Shown: in pieces, positions 1 to 12,134 of the stretch
Numbering within the stretch: position 1 is the stretch's first letter
Layout: each line of letters starts with the position of its first letter
DNA from: Oegoconia quadripuncta
Taxonomy: Eukaryota > Arthropoda > Insecta > Lepidoptera > Autostichidae
Direction: 5' to 3'
Length of the DNA: 64,000 bases
Assembly: GCA_949316235.1 (NCBI GenBank)
Contig: OX438760.1
Span: forward strand, 5,458,501 to 5,522,500
Program-made: the position numbers and the translations under genes
Notes under the pieces: generated by a model
Databases searched by the model: none
Told to the model about the DNA's origin: nothing
Seen by the model: only the letters and a program-made list of their open reading frames with translations

Positions 1-831
1 ATAGTATCGATGAGATCTTCATTTCGGATGACAGCCGTTAAAATTTCAAACGGTGCATCTCGTGAACTACCTTTACCAAGAGGAAAGGTCTCAATGAGAT
101 CAACGAGTACATTGCTGACAGCAATAAAATAGCTGTCACAATTTAAAACGATCATATCTCGAAAACTACTGACACTCATCCATCATGCCTTTTCCAGAAT
201 GAAAGATCTCGAAATACGGCATGACCAGATTGCGTGCTTCCCTCATTTTATGCTATCTTGACCCACAACGCCCCATATGTGACCTTAGCGAGAGCGTGAC
301 GCGTACCCGCGTCTCCGCGCAGCGACCACTGTGGAGAACCGTTTCTCCATGAATTTTAATAAAAAGAGATTGGCTCTCTAGATTTTATATCCATTTACAA
401 TATTAACATTCCACACAACTAAATAGATGTCACCAATACCCCTAGTTATTGTCTTTTTTCTTAATCTTACATAAATGTCTAATGATAAATTTTCAAAGTT
501 CATTTTCACCATTTTGTAGAAGTCTAGAAGACGGTCTTTTCACACATCATTCATCCCCTTACTCTTAAATCAGTTTATGATTAATACTGCTAAAATCGAG
601 TATGTATGACTTGAAAATCTCAAACTTATTATTTTGTAAAAGTAATTTCAAATAATACGTGCGATGAGTAATTTTGAAATAATGAATGTTACAGTTAATT
701 TTATGATTATAGGTCTATCTCAAATCTAAGATGACGTCGTTCTCATTATTAGCCTCACAAGTCTCCACTATTAGGGCACAAAATAAATAATCGGAATACA
801 ACAATGCTAGTAGTATTTATTTGATAGCCTT
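1..831. other. Unassigned AT-rich DNA
   Basis: I see no convincing exon, RNA gene or recognisable repeat here. The stretch around 270-350 is GC-richer than its surroundings but carries no open frame I can support. Confidence 0.4.
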
Positions 832-960
832 TCATGTCCCCACTGGTGGTGCAGCTTCCACTAACTGGGAGAGGGTATGGGCCATAATCCAGCACCCGGG
901 CCCAGTGCGGATTGGTTGATTTGTGTCTAGACCGAACCACCGAATTGGCTTAACGACCGT
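832..960 (-). repeat. LINE (RTE-like) 3-prime tail fragment
   Basis: The plus strand reads CCCCACTG..., then GGGCCATAATCCA and CCCAGTGCGGATTGG. This resembles the reverse complement of the recurrent lepidopteran tail that ends in 'CAGTGGGG'. No coding part remains. The family assignment is from memory of the motif, not from a search. Confidence 0.35.
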
Positions 961-1171
961 CTTCCGTTTAAATATCATTAACTCTAATGTACCCTCCGAA
1001 ACATTGAAACAAATTAAAATGCCAGTAGTGGTCTTCATCACCCATCAAGGACTGACCGCGCCAGACATTGCTTAACTTCGCTAATCGAAAACGTAGACTG
1101 CTTATTCCTCTTAATAGCGAGTATTAAGTAATTTATTAACATACTAATGATGATTTACCATCTATCAACAG

Positions 1172-1432
1172 AATAAACCAGTTGAGCCAGTAATAACTAG
1201 GACCATAGACTTGAGCAGGATTATGCGCTTTAATAACACGCCGCAGAGCTCAAATTCGTCCTCCTCGAAGTCCAACGAGAGTGAAGATTATACGTCAGCG
1301 AAGAAGCCTAAATTCAGGCACTGGAGGTCTCCTGCGTATATATCGCCGCGGTACACTGCGAGGTCGTCGCGCCCGCCAATGCTAAGTCGACTGTTGGAGC
1401 AACGACATGTGACGTACGGAGCAACGCCTCCT
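1172..1432 (+). CDS. Candidate internal exon of an unidentified gene
   Basis: An 87-codon open segment lies between an acceptor-like CTATCAACAG and a donor-like GTATGT; both ends are phase 0. The frame continues a little upstream of the acceptor but closes with TAA just after the donor. The translation is coding-like: a Ser-rich patch (NSSSSKSNESEDY), then KKPKFRHWRSPAYISPRY and an Arg/Pro-rich end (RSSRPPMLSRLLEQRHV). Codon use is richer in G/C at third positions than the surrounding DNA. I recognise no family. No partner exon was found, so it may belong to a gene with long introns extending outside the window. It could also be a decayed mobile-element ORF. Confidence 0.45.
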
Positions 1433-2702
1433 GTATGTAATTAATTATATTACTCGAGTCTTGGAAGCTTAAAGATTCTCCGTGTTAGACGTATAAAGTT
1501 CCATATTCTAAGTCGGGATGTTAAGGATTCGAGATTCGGTTAAATAGGAATATGAAATAACGAGTTTCCAAAGTTCCTATTCGGGCCGCGGAATGTTAAG
1601 AAATTCTATACAATACATATTCTTGGACAATATCAGTTCATTCATGTATAGCAATTTGTTATCGACTAGCCTAAGGCGGCCAACCGTCCCGAATTCTGCG
1701 GGACCGTCCCGATGTTGTAGTTGCAATTCCGCATTAGAATCATTAATAAAATAGTCCCACAAAAATTCTATTGCGACCTGGATGTGCCACATTCCTAGCC
1801 TTGTTTATATTTATTGAAGAATTTCACTCTGGATGTTAGTATGACTTCAAAAATCTATAATTTTTTGAACACTTATTTTGTGATTTTTGTCCAACCATTA
1901 CAATCTCCATTAGCTCATGATCCTCACAAAAAATGTGTACAAATTGTCAAATGCGGGACGCATTGACTTTCGATAGATTTGACCGCCTTAGTCTAGTCTA
2001 CGTCATGAATTTGACCACATACCAATTAATCCATCGTTATATTCTACCAAACCCATATTCATAGGTTTATGTATGATGCCGTTGTATGTATGAGCTTAAG
2101 AAATGGTGCGCCATTTCTTATGGCCACAGCAAGAAGATCGCATACGTTTAGAGCAAATGAGGAGAGCAATGAAATCCGAGTCGAGTGAAGTAAAGCCGAT
2201 CTATGCGAAGGGGCGCGCGACCATTCTGTAATTTAGAACTATGTATGTATGTATGTATAGTGGTTATGATATGTGTGTGCTAGGCATATGCTCGGTTCGG
2301 ATAATGTGGAACCTCCTCTATATGATATCCACTTACAATACTTGAAGGAGACCGGACAGAAGCATAAATTATTCGTACATTTAGGCTGTGACAACGAGGA
2401 AATTCGTTTGAGGTTATGATTTCTGAACGAAGGGACTGGTTTAAATTGTTTTCGTAGTCGCAATAAAATTCTAAATCGAATAGTAGCAGACCAAACATTA
2501 ATATGCTTGTGCAAAAGTCGACGCGTACTCAATGGCGCACCAAGACTTTCTGACACCCGGGCCGATCTTTAATTTGGGCCCCTGACGCCCCCAGATTTGA
2601 ATATTTACTGAATTAAACGCAATGCAAATGGAAAATCAAATTTTAATCAATATTTTTACCACGTTACAAACTTACATGACACTTGACAAGTAATTAACAT
2701 TA
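1433..2702. other. Unassigned non-coding DNA
   Basis: No exon or known repeat is supported. A short (TATG)n run occurs near 2240-2260. A modest open minus-strand stretch at 2239-2556 lacks splice context and has no recognisable protein features. Confidence 0.4.
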
Positions 2703-2785
2703 TATCAATCAATCAATCAAATACGCTTTATTGTTTAAATAAGGAAGGTACATTTAAATATCTTATAGAAACTTATATCTACTAA
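2703..2785 (-). repeat. LINE 3-prime end with (TTGA)n tail
   Basis: The sequence ATCAATCAATCAATCAAATACGC is followed by TTTATTGTTTAAATAAGGAAGG. This is the reverse complement of a tail also present on the plus strand at 51120-51180 (AAACAATAAAGCG then TTGATTGATTG). The copy is a short 5-prime-truncated fragment. Confidence 0.6.
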
Positions 2786-3651
2786 TTTCAAATTATGTTT
2801 TCTGGCCTTTATTACACTGAATTTATTAATTACGTCATCAAAATCCAAAACCGACACTGCTTTTCTTTCGATGGACCAGACTAGCTAGTCGTTCTTCAGT
2901 CATCGTCGAACTAAGATCATTTTTGATTAGTTTAAGTTTTGAAAAACTTCGTTAACATGACGTCACTGATACACTAATTGTTAGTAAATCTGGAAGATTA
3001 GACATGAAACTGTGCATTAAGCGAGCGGGGCCCATATTATGTACGACTTAATCTACGACATCCGTCTCGCTAGAACTAATTTTTTTTTCTAAGCATGCCA
3101 AAACCCCTTAAGTCCTCCATTGCGCGTACTCCATGGAGGTTATGTCAACTACGAGACTTTGTGTTTAACTTTTGTATAGAAACGGGCTACGCTGTTTAAT
3201 CGTTATGTCCGGTCTACTAATATTGACTATATCATTGAAGTACACATTTTTTTTTTTAATTTTTAGATACGGTCGGACAAAGACGCGTACCTCAAATACA
3301 ACATTGTCGTGCTAAAAGAGTTACTTACTAAGCTGCTTGGGCAAGGATCGCCTTTTAATATTTGCTCTGTTACTATTATTATACTATAAATATAATAATA
3401 AATCATCTATTTTCCAGACAATAAGGTCCATCTTTGTTAGTACAGTCACCTATAACTATGTTAGTAAACAGTGGTAGACATTGAAAATTTTAAATAACAA
3501 TTATAAATTCAAATGTCATTTGAAATATTAAAACATAAAAAATCTAAATTTAAACATTGAAAGTAAATTATATAAAAAAAAAATATTTTGAAAATTGATC
3601 TAAAAACTTGATAAAAAAATTAACTTGACTAAAAAATTGATGAAAAACTAT
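2786..3651. other. Unassigned AT-rich DNA
   Basis: Nothing beyond low-complexity A/T tracts is seen. Confidence 0.4.
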
Positions 3652-4226
3652 AGTCCAGGGAAAATACGGTTTGATCTCGGAAAACCGAATAACCGCGATT
3701 TTCTTGAAATATTTAATAAAGTATTGTAAATGCAGTAACAATTGCTAAAAATTAAGCATTTGTAAGAAACGCAAGTACTAAGTAACTAACTAAATAAGCT
3801 AAAGTTGAAAAATGTGTTTCTTTTAAAATAATATACTCAATTGATGGATATTTCTTTAAATTCAAAACATTTAGGGAAATTATCTTTACAAAATATTAGT
3901 TCTCATTTTTATTTCTTAAGCAATGCAGCTCGACGACATGTTCAGCTAAAACACATGCATGCCTAACTATAACATGCATAGTTTTTTATCCATCAATAAG
4001 TTAACTGTGTTTAACAAAAGTCTACCTAATGAAATATCAGTATTTATTGTTATTAAGATACAAATAAAACGAGGGTTTTCTAAAAAATCTAAGACTAAGC
4101 GCCCTTTTTTTAGGCTTAATTATTCACAATTATATATCTAATATACCTCTATAAGATATCAATTATATAAGTAGATTCTGAATTATGTCTAGCTAGGCTA
4201 ATTTTTTACCGTATTTTCCCTGGGCT
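3652..4226. mobile_element. 575-bp terminal-inverted-repeat element (MITE)
   Basis: The left end AG(T)CCAGGGAAAATACGGT at 3652-3670 is mirrored by ACCGTATTTTCCCTGGGCT at 4208-4226. This gives 19-bp terminal inverted repeats with one mismatch. T and A neighbours at both ends are compatible with a TA target duplication, as in Tc1/mariner-type elements. The interior is AT-rich with no transposase, so the element is non-autonomous. Confidence 0.75.
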
Positions 4227-5888
4227 AATCGATCCATACAACAATATGTTCAATCTAAAACAGAGTGTTTGTTTCAGAAATTTCCCCGCCGATCGGGACC
4301 GGATTTCTTCTAGAGCAAAGTGCAATACAGTTCTCTGTGGTAAGCCGTCAAGACGTGATCGTATAAATCATCTTACAGTCTTATGTTATTATTTTCCATT
4401 TTAAGTGTTGCGATGTAACCTAGCGAGTCTACGGTCTCAGAATTTATTTTAATGTTGAAAATTGCATATATTTTTTTGTTCGATATAAATATAAATGATT
4501 GTTACATGACCGACCACCGTTTGAAGATGATTGTCTCTTTCTCTCACGTCGTTCATTCCGGTTACAGTAAAAGAGCAGCAGAATATAAACAAAACATAGA
4601 ACGAATTTGATTCGTTGCATTATTCCGTAAATCAGTGTTCGCCACTACACAACGTTGCAGAATGTGTCGGTCTATTTAATCGATATTTACATTAATCGAA
4701 TAAGAAAATCTTTGTTGGACAATGGAGTTGGTAGCTTGTATCGTATCGTAATACCTCATTTATGCTAGTCTGATGATGTCGCGTCGCGCTATCGCCATAG
4801 CCGGTGGTCGAGTCTACCATCGCCCAAAGGCAAATTGCATTAATATTACTGTCCTAATGTAATCCTGTCGTTCGTAAACTCGGGGGGAGTCTTCACTCAG
4901 AGTTTTCGTTTTCATGTGTATGACAAGACCCATCGAAATTATGGTTAGACAATCTTGTGCCAAATTTCTATCGAACAGACCTGTCGGTGGTCTTATACCG
5001 TAAATTTGCGCAAAGTTGATCGAAAATGTCAATGCTCTTTACAAGGTTATTCGGAAAAGGGGCTTTATAAAAAAAAACGACTTTTCATATAAAAGTGACC
5101 GATTGACTGTACTGACAGTGTGAACAAGTAGCAAATAATTTTTGTTTTTTTTTTATCTATGGGTACATCTTCTGTTCGCGGTACTTAAAAAATCCCCTTT
5201 CCGACTAACGTTCATGTGTTTGATCAAAAAGTTACTTCATACTGGGTATTTAACAATGTATCAATTTATTCTGAAGTAATTTTGTTATTGTAAAGTTCCA
5301 TATACATAATAATATATCAATATACTGGTATTAACTTAACCTTGTGGTACCCCCTCAGGTCTCCTGCCCCTGTTTTATTGAAATATTACACAAAAACATT
5401 AGTACAAAGGGGCGTACACAATATTTTTGCTTTCCGTGGCGAATGGAAAACATCTCGCGCGCGGGTGAAGAGGGGAAGAGTGTGTTTAAATTTTTGACAA
5501 TCTACAGTCTGACATTTGTGTCGCATGGTATCGGAATTTTGTTCAGCAGTGGACGTCTTTCGGCTGATACGATGATGATTTTTTTATGTTTGGACGAGTT
5601 TGACCGCAATCTCAACTGACAGAAAGCGAGACGTTGCGGTCTAAGATGAAGCACGCGATTCCGGATAAATATTAAATGACGAAGTGTTAAGCTAGCTTGA
5701 AATCTGTGTGAAAAACGGAAACACAATCTTGCTCATCAAAACTTATTTTGATGTCAAAACAATTTTTGTCCAGGCACAATACACGTGCCGTATGAAAACA
5801 ATGATTATGTGTATTGTTTTATTTGCAATGTTTCCATAAAACAGGCGCAGGAGACCCGGCTTTATGTCACGAATTATCGTCCAAATAT
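4227..5888. other. Intergenic DNA with LINE scraps
   Basis: An RTE-type tail (TTCAGCAGTGGACGTC...ATGATGAT) occurs at about 5541-5585. A fragment resembling the jockey-like LINE 3-prime end of 15343 and 44388 (AAGATGAAGCACGCGATTCC) occurs at 5643-5662. No exon is seen. Confidence 0.45.
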
Positions 5889-6330
5889 ACAGGGTGTTAA
5901 AAAGTACCAGTAAAATTTTAGATGATTCAGCATAGTCTTAGTATACAGGAAAAATATAAAAAATTCATTGCAAGTTCTTAGGTAAAAATATGCAAATCTG
6001 CAATTTAAACGATATTACGACGCAGTTTTATTTCCAACAATGCCCGAATAAAAAAAAATATGTTATCTAAATAATTAATTCAGCGCTTAAGCTGGTATGG
6101 CATGTCGTCGCACGGTTGATATTTACAGGTCCTGCCTACTGGTCCAGCTGCATTGTTTGAATTAAAATTGCGTCGTAATTTCGTTTAAATTGCATTTCTT
6201 TTTCATCTTTTTCGTTGTCTACGTTTTACGTAAGAACTTACAATGGATTTTTTTTAATATTTTTCCTGTATTCTAGACGCGATCCTGGGTTATCCCTTAA
6301 AATTTGCCTGGTAATTTTTTAACACACTGT
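5889..6330. mobile_element. Foldback MITE starting ACAGGGTGTTA
   Basis: The left end ACAGGGTGTTAAAAAGTACC at 5889 is mirrored by AATTTTTTAACACACTGT ending at 6330. Inner arms also pair: ACGACGCAGTTTTA near 6018 with AATTGCGTCGTAATT near 6167. TA flanks both ends. The long imperfect arms make the whole 442 bp a foldback. There is no ORF. Confidence 0.7.
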
Positions 6331-6922
6331 ATATGTTTCAATTTCCTTAGATTTTGACAATTGTCAACGGTATCGATATTTCAGCGTCGATATGCTGTTT
6401 AAATAATGAAGTAACTTTAATTAGAAACTGTGACTTTACGAGTTTTATCGTCCGTACTGTTTGTTAGTGAAACAATATCGAATACTTTTAAATACTTTAG
6501 TTCCTTTATCATCGTAAAGCTTTTACCGTAACCGATAAGATATCATTTTACAATAATCACGTAGTATTTAATGTAAAGTTAATATTATATTTTTGACATT
6601 TACTTAAACAGGGTGTGTGTCAGAAATAAAATTTCTCAATGTGGCATACGTAAAGCGACTGCTTTTTTGTGATGAAAAATCGTAGATCTAAGATAAAGTT
6701 AGGACACCTCTATGGGGCATAGTTAGGGGATCAAGTAACCAAATAATTTTATATCTAGTAGGCTGGGGTTTAGACGGGGTATTTGTCCGTCAACCGTCAG
6801 GTTTACTATGCGGGGAAGACATCTCTAGAGCGATAAATCTCATCTTAATTTACCACCTTTGTCCAAAGATTAAGATGTCTGGACTCCGACTTGAAGATGC
6901 CAATTTGGAAGCTTATAAATAT
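6331..6922. other. Unassigned non-coding DNA
   Basis: No feature is seen apart from general AT richness. Confidence 0.4.
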
Positions 6923-7649
6923 TGGGTTCTTACCTATGAAATTGGAGTTTTTTTTCTTCGTTAATCATATGTACCAATTCCTGCCCTTTTCAAGGCTATA
7001 TCCACATTTGTTTTTTATTTGGAAAATGGAATATTATTTCAAGTTTCACATGAAATATTTTTTTATTTCTGGGTTAAATCACATAATAAAAAAAAATTGA
7101 ACAGAGCCCTTTTCATGTGCTTCCCATAATCAATTCAATTCAAATACTCTTTATTGCACAATTAACAAAAGCTACATGAAGAATACAGCGTACATCATTA
7201 ATCGCACAAAAAGGCGGCCTTATCGCTAACAGCGATCTCTTCCAGGCAAACCTTAGGGTAAGGATACAAGCTACCAGTAGGTGAGGTTTGCACTAATAGT
7301 AGCAATACGGGTGTATTTTATAGTTGGTAATTATTATATAACGTAACGATAAAAATACACAAACTAAGCCTACAAACTATAACTAGATAATTTAACTTAA
7401 TTTACATACATACATACATACATACAATAATTAACATAATCATTTCTTAGATTCGCTGAAACTTTTATAAAGCGGTTACTTTAAAAAATTAACGCTGCAC
7501 ATACTTAACTTAATGTTATCCGATAATACACAAAAAGTTTAGCTAAATTTGGATTTGCCGTTCCCAAAAAAAATCAAAAATGTTTGTATGGAGAAAACAG
7601 TCTTAATGAAATTCTTCATACAAAACGCCAATTTCATAGGTAAGGACCT
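6923..7649 (-). mobile_element. TIR element interrupted by a LINE
   Basis: This is an inverted copy of the element at 38538-38955. The ends read TTGGGTTCTTACCTATGAAA and, reverse-complemented from the right, TAGGTCCTTACCTATGAAAT. The uninterrupted copy is about 418 bp; this one is about 727 bp because a LINE fragment sits at 7133-7434. No transposase is visible. TIRs of about 22 bp with TA-rich flanks suggest a mariner-type MITE. Confidence 0.8.
7133..7434 (-). mobile_element. 5-prime-truncated LINE inserted in the MITE
   Basis: The insertion is bounded by an 8-bp target duplication CATAATCA (7125-7132 and 7435-7442). It carries a 3-prime end in reverse: CAATTCAATTCAAATACTC then TTTATTGCACA, and further in AGCGATCTCTTCCAGG, a recurrent lepidopteran non-LTR 3-prime UTR. 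A (CATA)n run lies at 7404-7426. There is no coding remnant. Confidence 0.8.
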
Positions 7650-8040
7650 AAAATAACAATGTCAGTCGTTTTGCTTGGACATTGAGGGAAAACATGTTAT
7701 GGATTGTCCTTTCTTTGTCTTTGGACATTGGGTGCAACTTTCTATCAGATTGTCCATACCAAGTCCATGCATTTACCGTTAATGATCTCCGTTATCAGTT
7801 GAGCGACCCGAAATGTGCTGTTGTCTACTTTTAGTAAGTCAAGTATAGATTCGGTATATGGGACTTGGAACATCCGTGATGCTAAAATACACATGGAGGA
7901 GTTCATCTATTTTGATAATGTTTAAAAAGTGCTAAATAGTGCCCAAAAGAAACGAATCTGGCGTCACGTGTTGATGGAGTCCGTATTTCACATTCGTAGA
8001 GATTGGTTTTTGGGTATTATTGGAATACCTAAAAGCTGCC

Positions 8041-8285
8041 TAAATAATGCCACCGATATATACAAGTCCCAGAAATAGTACTTCAAAAACAATGAAGTTG
8101 TTTAGATGTCTTTGTGAAAAAGAGCACCGCAGCGCCTTATGCCTTTTTCGTTGCGAACGATGATTTTATTGTCAGACGGACAAAAAGTCCGTCGTATGTT
8201 CCGCTCCTCACAAATACATTTAAATGACGTCAATGTTTTTGAAGTATTATTTATGGGAGTTTTATATGTCGGTGGCATTATTTAT
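8041..8285. repeat. Palindromic repeat with ~69-bp arms
   Basis: The left arm 8041-8109 (TAAATAATGCCACCGATAT...) is an imperfect reverse complement of 8217-8285 (...GTCGGTGGCATTATTTA). A related single arm occurs at 12065-12134 (TGTTTTTGAAGAACTATTTA then GGTGACGTTAT). This is probably a foldback MITE family. Confidence 0.6.
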
Positions 8286-8594
8286 TTTATTTTCTTGGGA
8301 AAACCAAAAGCTGTTTTACAAATTATCACTTAAACTAAAAAAAACTGAAAGCCAATTAAAGATATCCGCTGATAGAACCTACTTAAACTTAATTAAAAAT
8401 AAAAAAAAACTATACATTGCAACCAGAGAAGGGTTGGAAAAAAATATCTAATTATAAACAATTATAGATAGGATATCCTTGCATCGACAATCTAAAAAAC
8501 AACCGGGTCACAGCAGTATTAGGTTACTTTGTGGCCAAAAAAAACGTCTATGTGTTCCTTGCCTATGTAACGATGGTACAAAACAGGGGTTCTA

Positions 8595-8714
8595 TTACAT
8601 AATTTCATCGTTATCGTCATCGGTTACGTTCTGACATCTGATTGGTTGCTCGGCAATTTGCCGGTTTCTCATTTGTCAACGTAATCGATGACGATATCGA
8701 TGAATTTACATAAT
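8595..8714. mobile_element. Short MITE with TCATCGTTATCGTCATCGG arms
   Basis: About 35-bp inverted arms (ATTTCATCGTTATCGTCATC ... GATGACGATATCGATGAATT) enclose a core containing CTGATTGGTTGCTCGGCAAT. A second copy lies at 57017-57195 in an MFS intron. Confidence 0.7.
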
Positions 8715-10610
8715 CCAAGGGCAGGTCCAAATCAAACTCGTTGCTAAGTAAATTAAAATTCTTACTCGCTCCCTGCACAAACGCATTCTGCCTGTAGTTG
8801 GTGAAGCACGATGGGAGATCCAAAAGCGGGTTGTAGCTAAGGATTCTGGCTGGGGTTCTTAGCGAGATCTGACACAAATTTCAGATACAAATTATAATCA
8901 ACGGCCAAACAGTATATACGTATTCCAGCATCACTCTACGCCAGAATGCTCACTATAAATATTCAATAACTACAGAGACACATTTTTTTCCTCCGGGCAT
9001 TATTTGCCACTATTTTTTGACATCAAAATTTCTGAATTTAGCTATGTATATTTTAGCATTACGGACATAATTTGGACACAAATTTTTTTTTCTCTTAATG
9101 TTACACGCTCGTGAAAATCTTTATTAAGTATATGACTTCTAAGTATTATACTTACTGTAATTTTTAAGTTGTATTCTTATATAAATATTTTTGTAATTAT
9201 ACAGTTATTTTACAAGCTTTATTAGCTTTAAATTTTGTTGAAAGTTGATTTAGGTTTGTATGTTTAACTTTTTGGACGTTTAAAATCTTTTGAATTATAA
9301 ATGGGCCGATAATGGATGATTCCTCACAGGTGTCGCCATTTTGATGTTTTAACAATGCGCCATTGCCGCGAATGTACATACCTCTATACCTAATTGAAAT
9401 TCCGATTTATGCTATCTACCGTCTATTCCTATCTCTGGTCATCCCTCTCAATTTTTTTGTAACTGTTAGTGAGGAGCTAGATAAGGTCTCTTTCTTCATG
9501 TGGGTACGTGTTGAGTATAACAATAGCAACAAAAGCATCGTAACTGACCTCCGCCATAAGACCCTAATATTGAGATTAGGTACTTTAGAGAAGACGCTTA
9601 AATAAACCCGCAATCAGAAAAAAGGAGCACCACGCTGCCGCCTAATTAAAAAGTGAAGCACCCACAGACAGTGTGTACACTCAAGCAAATTGTATGTATC
9701 TAAGCCATGCCACATTTTTGGTATCTATTGTTACGTCACGAGATCAAATTAGTAATAGAAATCCCGCGCCCAAGAATGGTTCCACCTTCTTTTGGGGCAC
9801 ATAGGCTATGTTTGCGTGAGTTCAGAATAACAGATAAATCGGGAAAATATATTTCCATTGCAGTTTTGTTAGTAGAAATACAATGCAAATACTCTTTATT
9901 GCACAAAATAATACTAGTTGTACTCTTGTAGTTTGTACATTAAAGCGTTTACAATCAAACTAATAGATATAAAATATATCATCATCATCTGATTTAAGAG
10001 CCATGTTCTTGTCGGTGGAGATTTTTCCATATCTCTCTGCTCTCCGCCTTCCTCTTGACCTCCTAAAATAAAATATATAATAAATAGAAAAAAAAATGTA
10101 TAAAGGAGACGTGTGACGATTGGCTTACTATTGTGTAAGTGTGTGCGTGCACTTATTTACAAATGTGCGGTACTTGGGGTGCTTCAATTTCAGTCTTACA
10201 TAAGCGGAGTCCTTTTTTACTGGTCTACTTTTACAGAGTGACTATTATTTATTCTGTGACTGTTTCGAATGTATACGAATAAGGACATGAAGATATAGAT
10301 TTATTTTGAAAAACTTTGATTTTATCGCAAAAGATCGCCTAAGTATTCACATTTTGCGATTTTATCGAAGCGATACCGATCGTCTAATTGTATCTTAAAT
10401 CAAGATAATCTAATCATAATTTCTTGAAAAAAATTATGTATTTCCTAAGCTATTTTGGTTTCGGTGACACGCCCTGGAAGAAGCTTATGTCCAGCAGTGG
10501 ACTAGGATAGACTGATGATATTAATTGATATAATGTATTTGAAATCTGAAATAAATGATTTTATTATAATATATTAATACGTAAATGGTCACCCACGTAT
10601 TTAGTGAAAC
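8715..10610. other. Intergenic DNA, LINE tail fragments only
   Basis: A LINE tail (CAAATACTCTTTATTGCACA, minus) occurs near 9886-9905. An RTE-like tail piece (CCAGCAGTGGACTAGG) occurs near 10491. Open stretches around 9363-9605 and 9707-9931 show no protein-like composition or splice context. Confidence 0.4.
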
Positions 10611-10994
10611 TATACCGGATGAATTTTTTTACCGCAAGGAAAAAAATGGGGCATATTAGGTAAGTGAAATAGAAGGTATTGGCATAGGTAGTTTAATTAT
10701 TTTTTCAAAACCATCATCGAATAAAGCGTTAATTGTGTCATTTGACGGTCGCGTTTGTAGCCCATTCCACATAATTACATCATTAAATTAAATGAATAAA
10801 GAAAATTTGGGAAAAATATAAGTTCCAAATAATTTTCGCATGATAGAATCCCGCCAGTCGCATATCAATCTCCGGCGTGTGCGTGCATATTTGAAAAAAA
10901 AAAAAATTAAACTAGCTATTCTAATTACTTCTATTTCATTTACCTAACATGTCCTATTTTTTTCCTTACAATAAACAAAAACTCATCTGGTATA
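10611..10994. mobile_element. 384-bp foldback MITE, ~62-bp arms
   Basis: The left arm begins TATACCGGATGAATTTTTTT and runs through GGTAAGTGAAATAGAAG. The right arm reverse complement begins TATACCAGATGAGTTTTTGT and runs through GGTAAATGAAATAGAAG. The arms are roughly 80 percent alike and TA flanks both ends. It is non-autonomous. Confidence 0.75.
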
Positions 10995-12064
10995 AAAAAA
11001 TCCTTGTTGATTGGGCTACAATGATGACGTTTTCTTTGTTGTTTCTATGATTTATGGGTTCATTACTGTCCAGATTTTAAGCATGTTTAGAACAAACCTG
11101 AGTTATACAAGCGAAACATGCGATTAAAGACTCTAAATACAGTGTCTTATGTATTGACCTAATTTGCATTGGCAAACCTGTAAAGTCATTTCAGTCATTT
11201 CTATTGGCTGTTCACTTGTCAGTGGTCATCCATTATCGGTCCAAGTATAGTGTAATATTTTGTACCAATTTACATTCGTGTAATGATTACCTATAAAATG
11301 TGTTAAGTTTACATTTAATTTTGTTGACGAGACTTGTGTTCTTCCTAATTATTTCTAGATTAAGAACTTGTAGGGAACTTGCATGCAAATGCAATGTTGA
11401 TAATTATAAGTACAAATATATTAGAAAACAACTCGAAATAAATAATTATTATATAACAGTACCATTCCAGTTTTATTCAGTTTTATAATAGACTACTTCT
11501 TGCCTAAACACAATTCAGTATACCTAAATGGTGTCATAAACAATTTACGACTATAGTACTATGTTTGATCCAACCTTTGGACCGTCTTTGTATGGACACT
11601 CGACCGTATGACAGCTCAGCTTATGTGTTACACTTGATGTGCTGACACACCTACAATATTTTTTTACAATTCCTGTCAATAGCTTATTTGGAAATTGAAA
11701 TTGTTTATGGGGCACCCTATTGTTTACATCACTGTGTATAATACTTTCCGCGGTACCTTTCGGAACTCGAGCCACAATTTGTGATTGGTTAGAAATTACA
11801 GCTAATATCAAATTCCCTTCAAATGTCAAATGCAAACGTATCGCGGTAGGTGGAAGATAGTGGTGCCAATTCGCTTGGTAGGTACACAACAAAAGTACCA
11901 ACCTGTTGTGCGTAAAAAAAATTGATGTCTTTGAGAAAAGGGGCAACGACTACGACGACATTACGACTCCGATACATTCTATCCTCGCGGACTAAATTGT
12001 CCGATTTGGATTTTTTGTCTGGTATACAAAAGGACCGTTATCTACGCAGCCGCTTTTCACAAAG
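10995..12064. other. Unassigned non-coding DNA
   Basis: An open minus-strand stretch at 11551-11946 is 131 codons long but has no recognisable domain, no start context and no flanking splice sites. I leave it unannotated. Confidence 0.35.
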
Positions 12065-12134
12065 ACATCTAAATAACTTGGTTGTTTTTGAAGAACTATT
12101 TATGGGATTTGTATATTTCGGTGACGTTATTTTA
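12065..12134 (+). repeat. Single arm of the 8041-8285 repeat
   Basis: CATCTAAATAACTTGG, TGTTTTTGAAGAACTATTTA and TTTCGGTGACGTTATTT match the arm sequences at 8041-8109 (reverse complement) and 8217-8285. Confidence 0.55.

Noticed and set aside
11551..11946. 131-codon minus-strand open frame
   Set aside because: There is no domain, no splice or promoter context, and an uneven composition; it looks like a chance frame.
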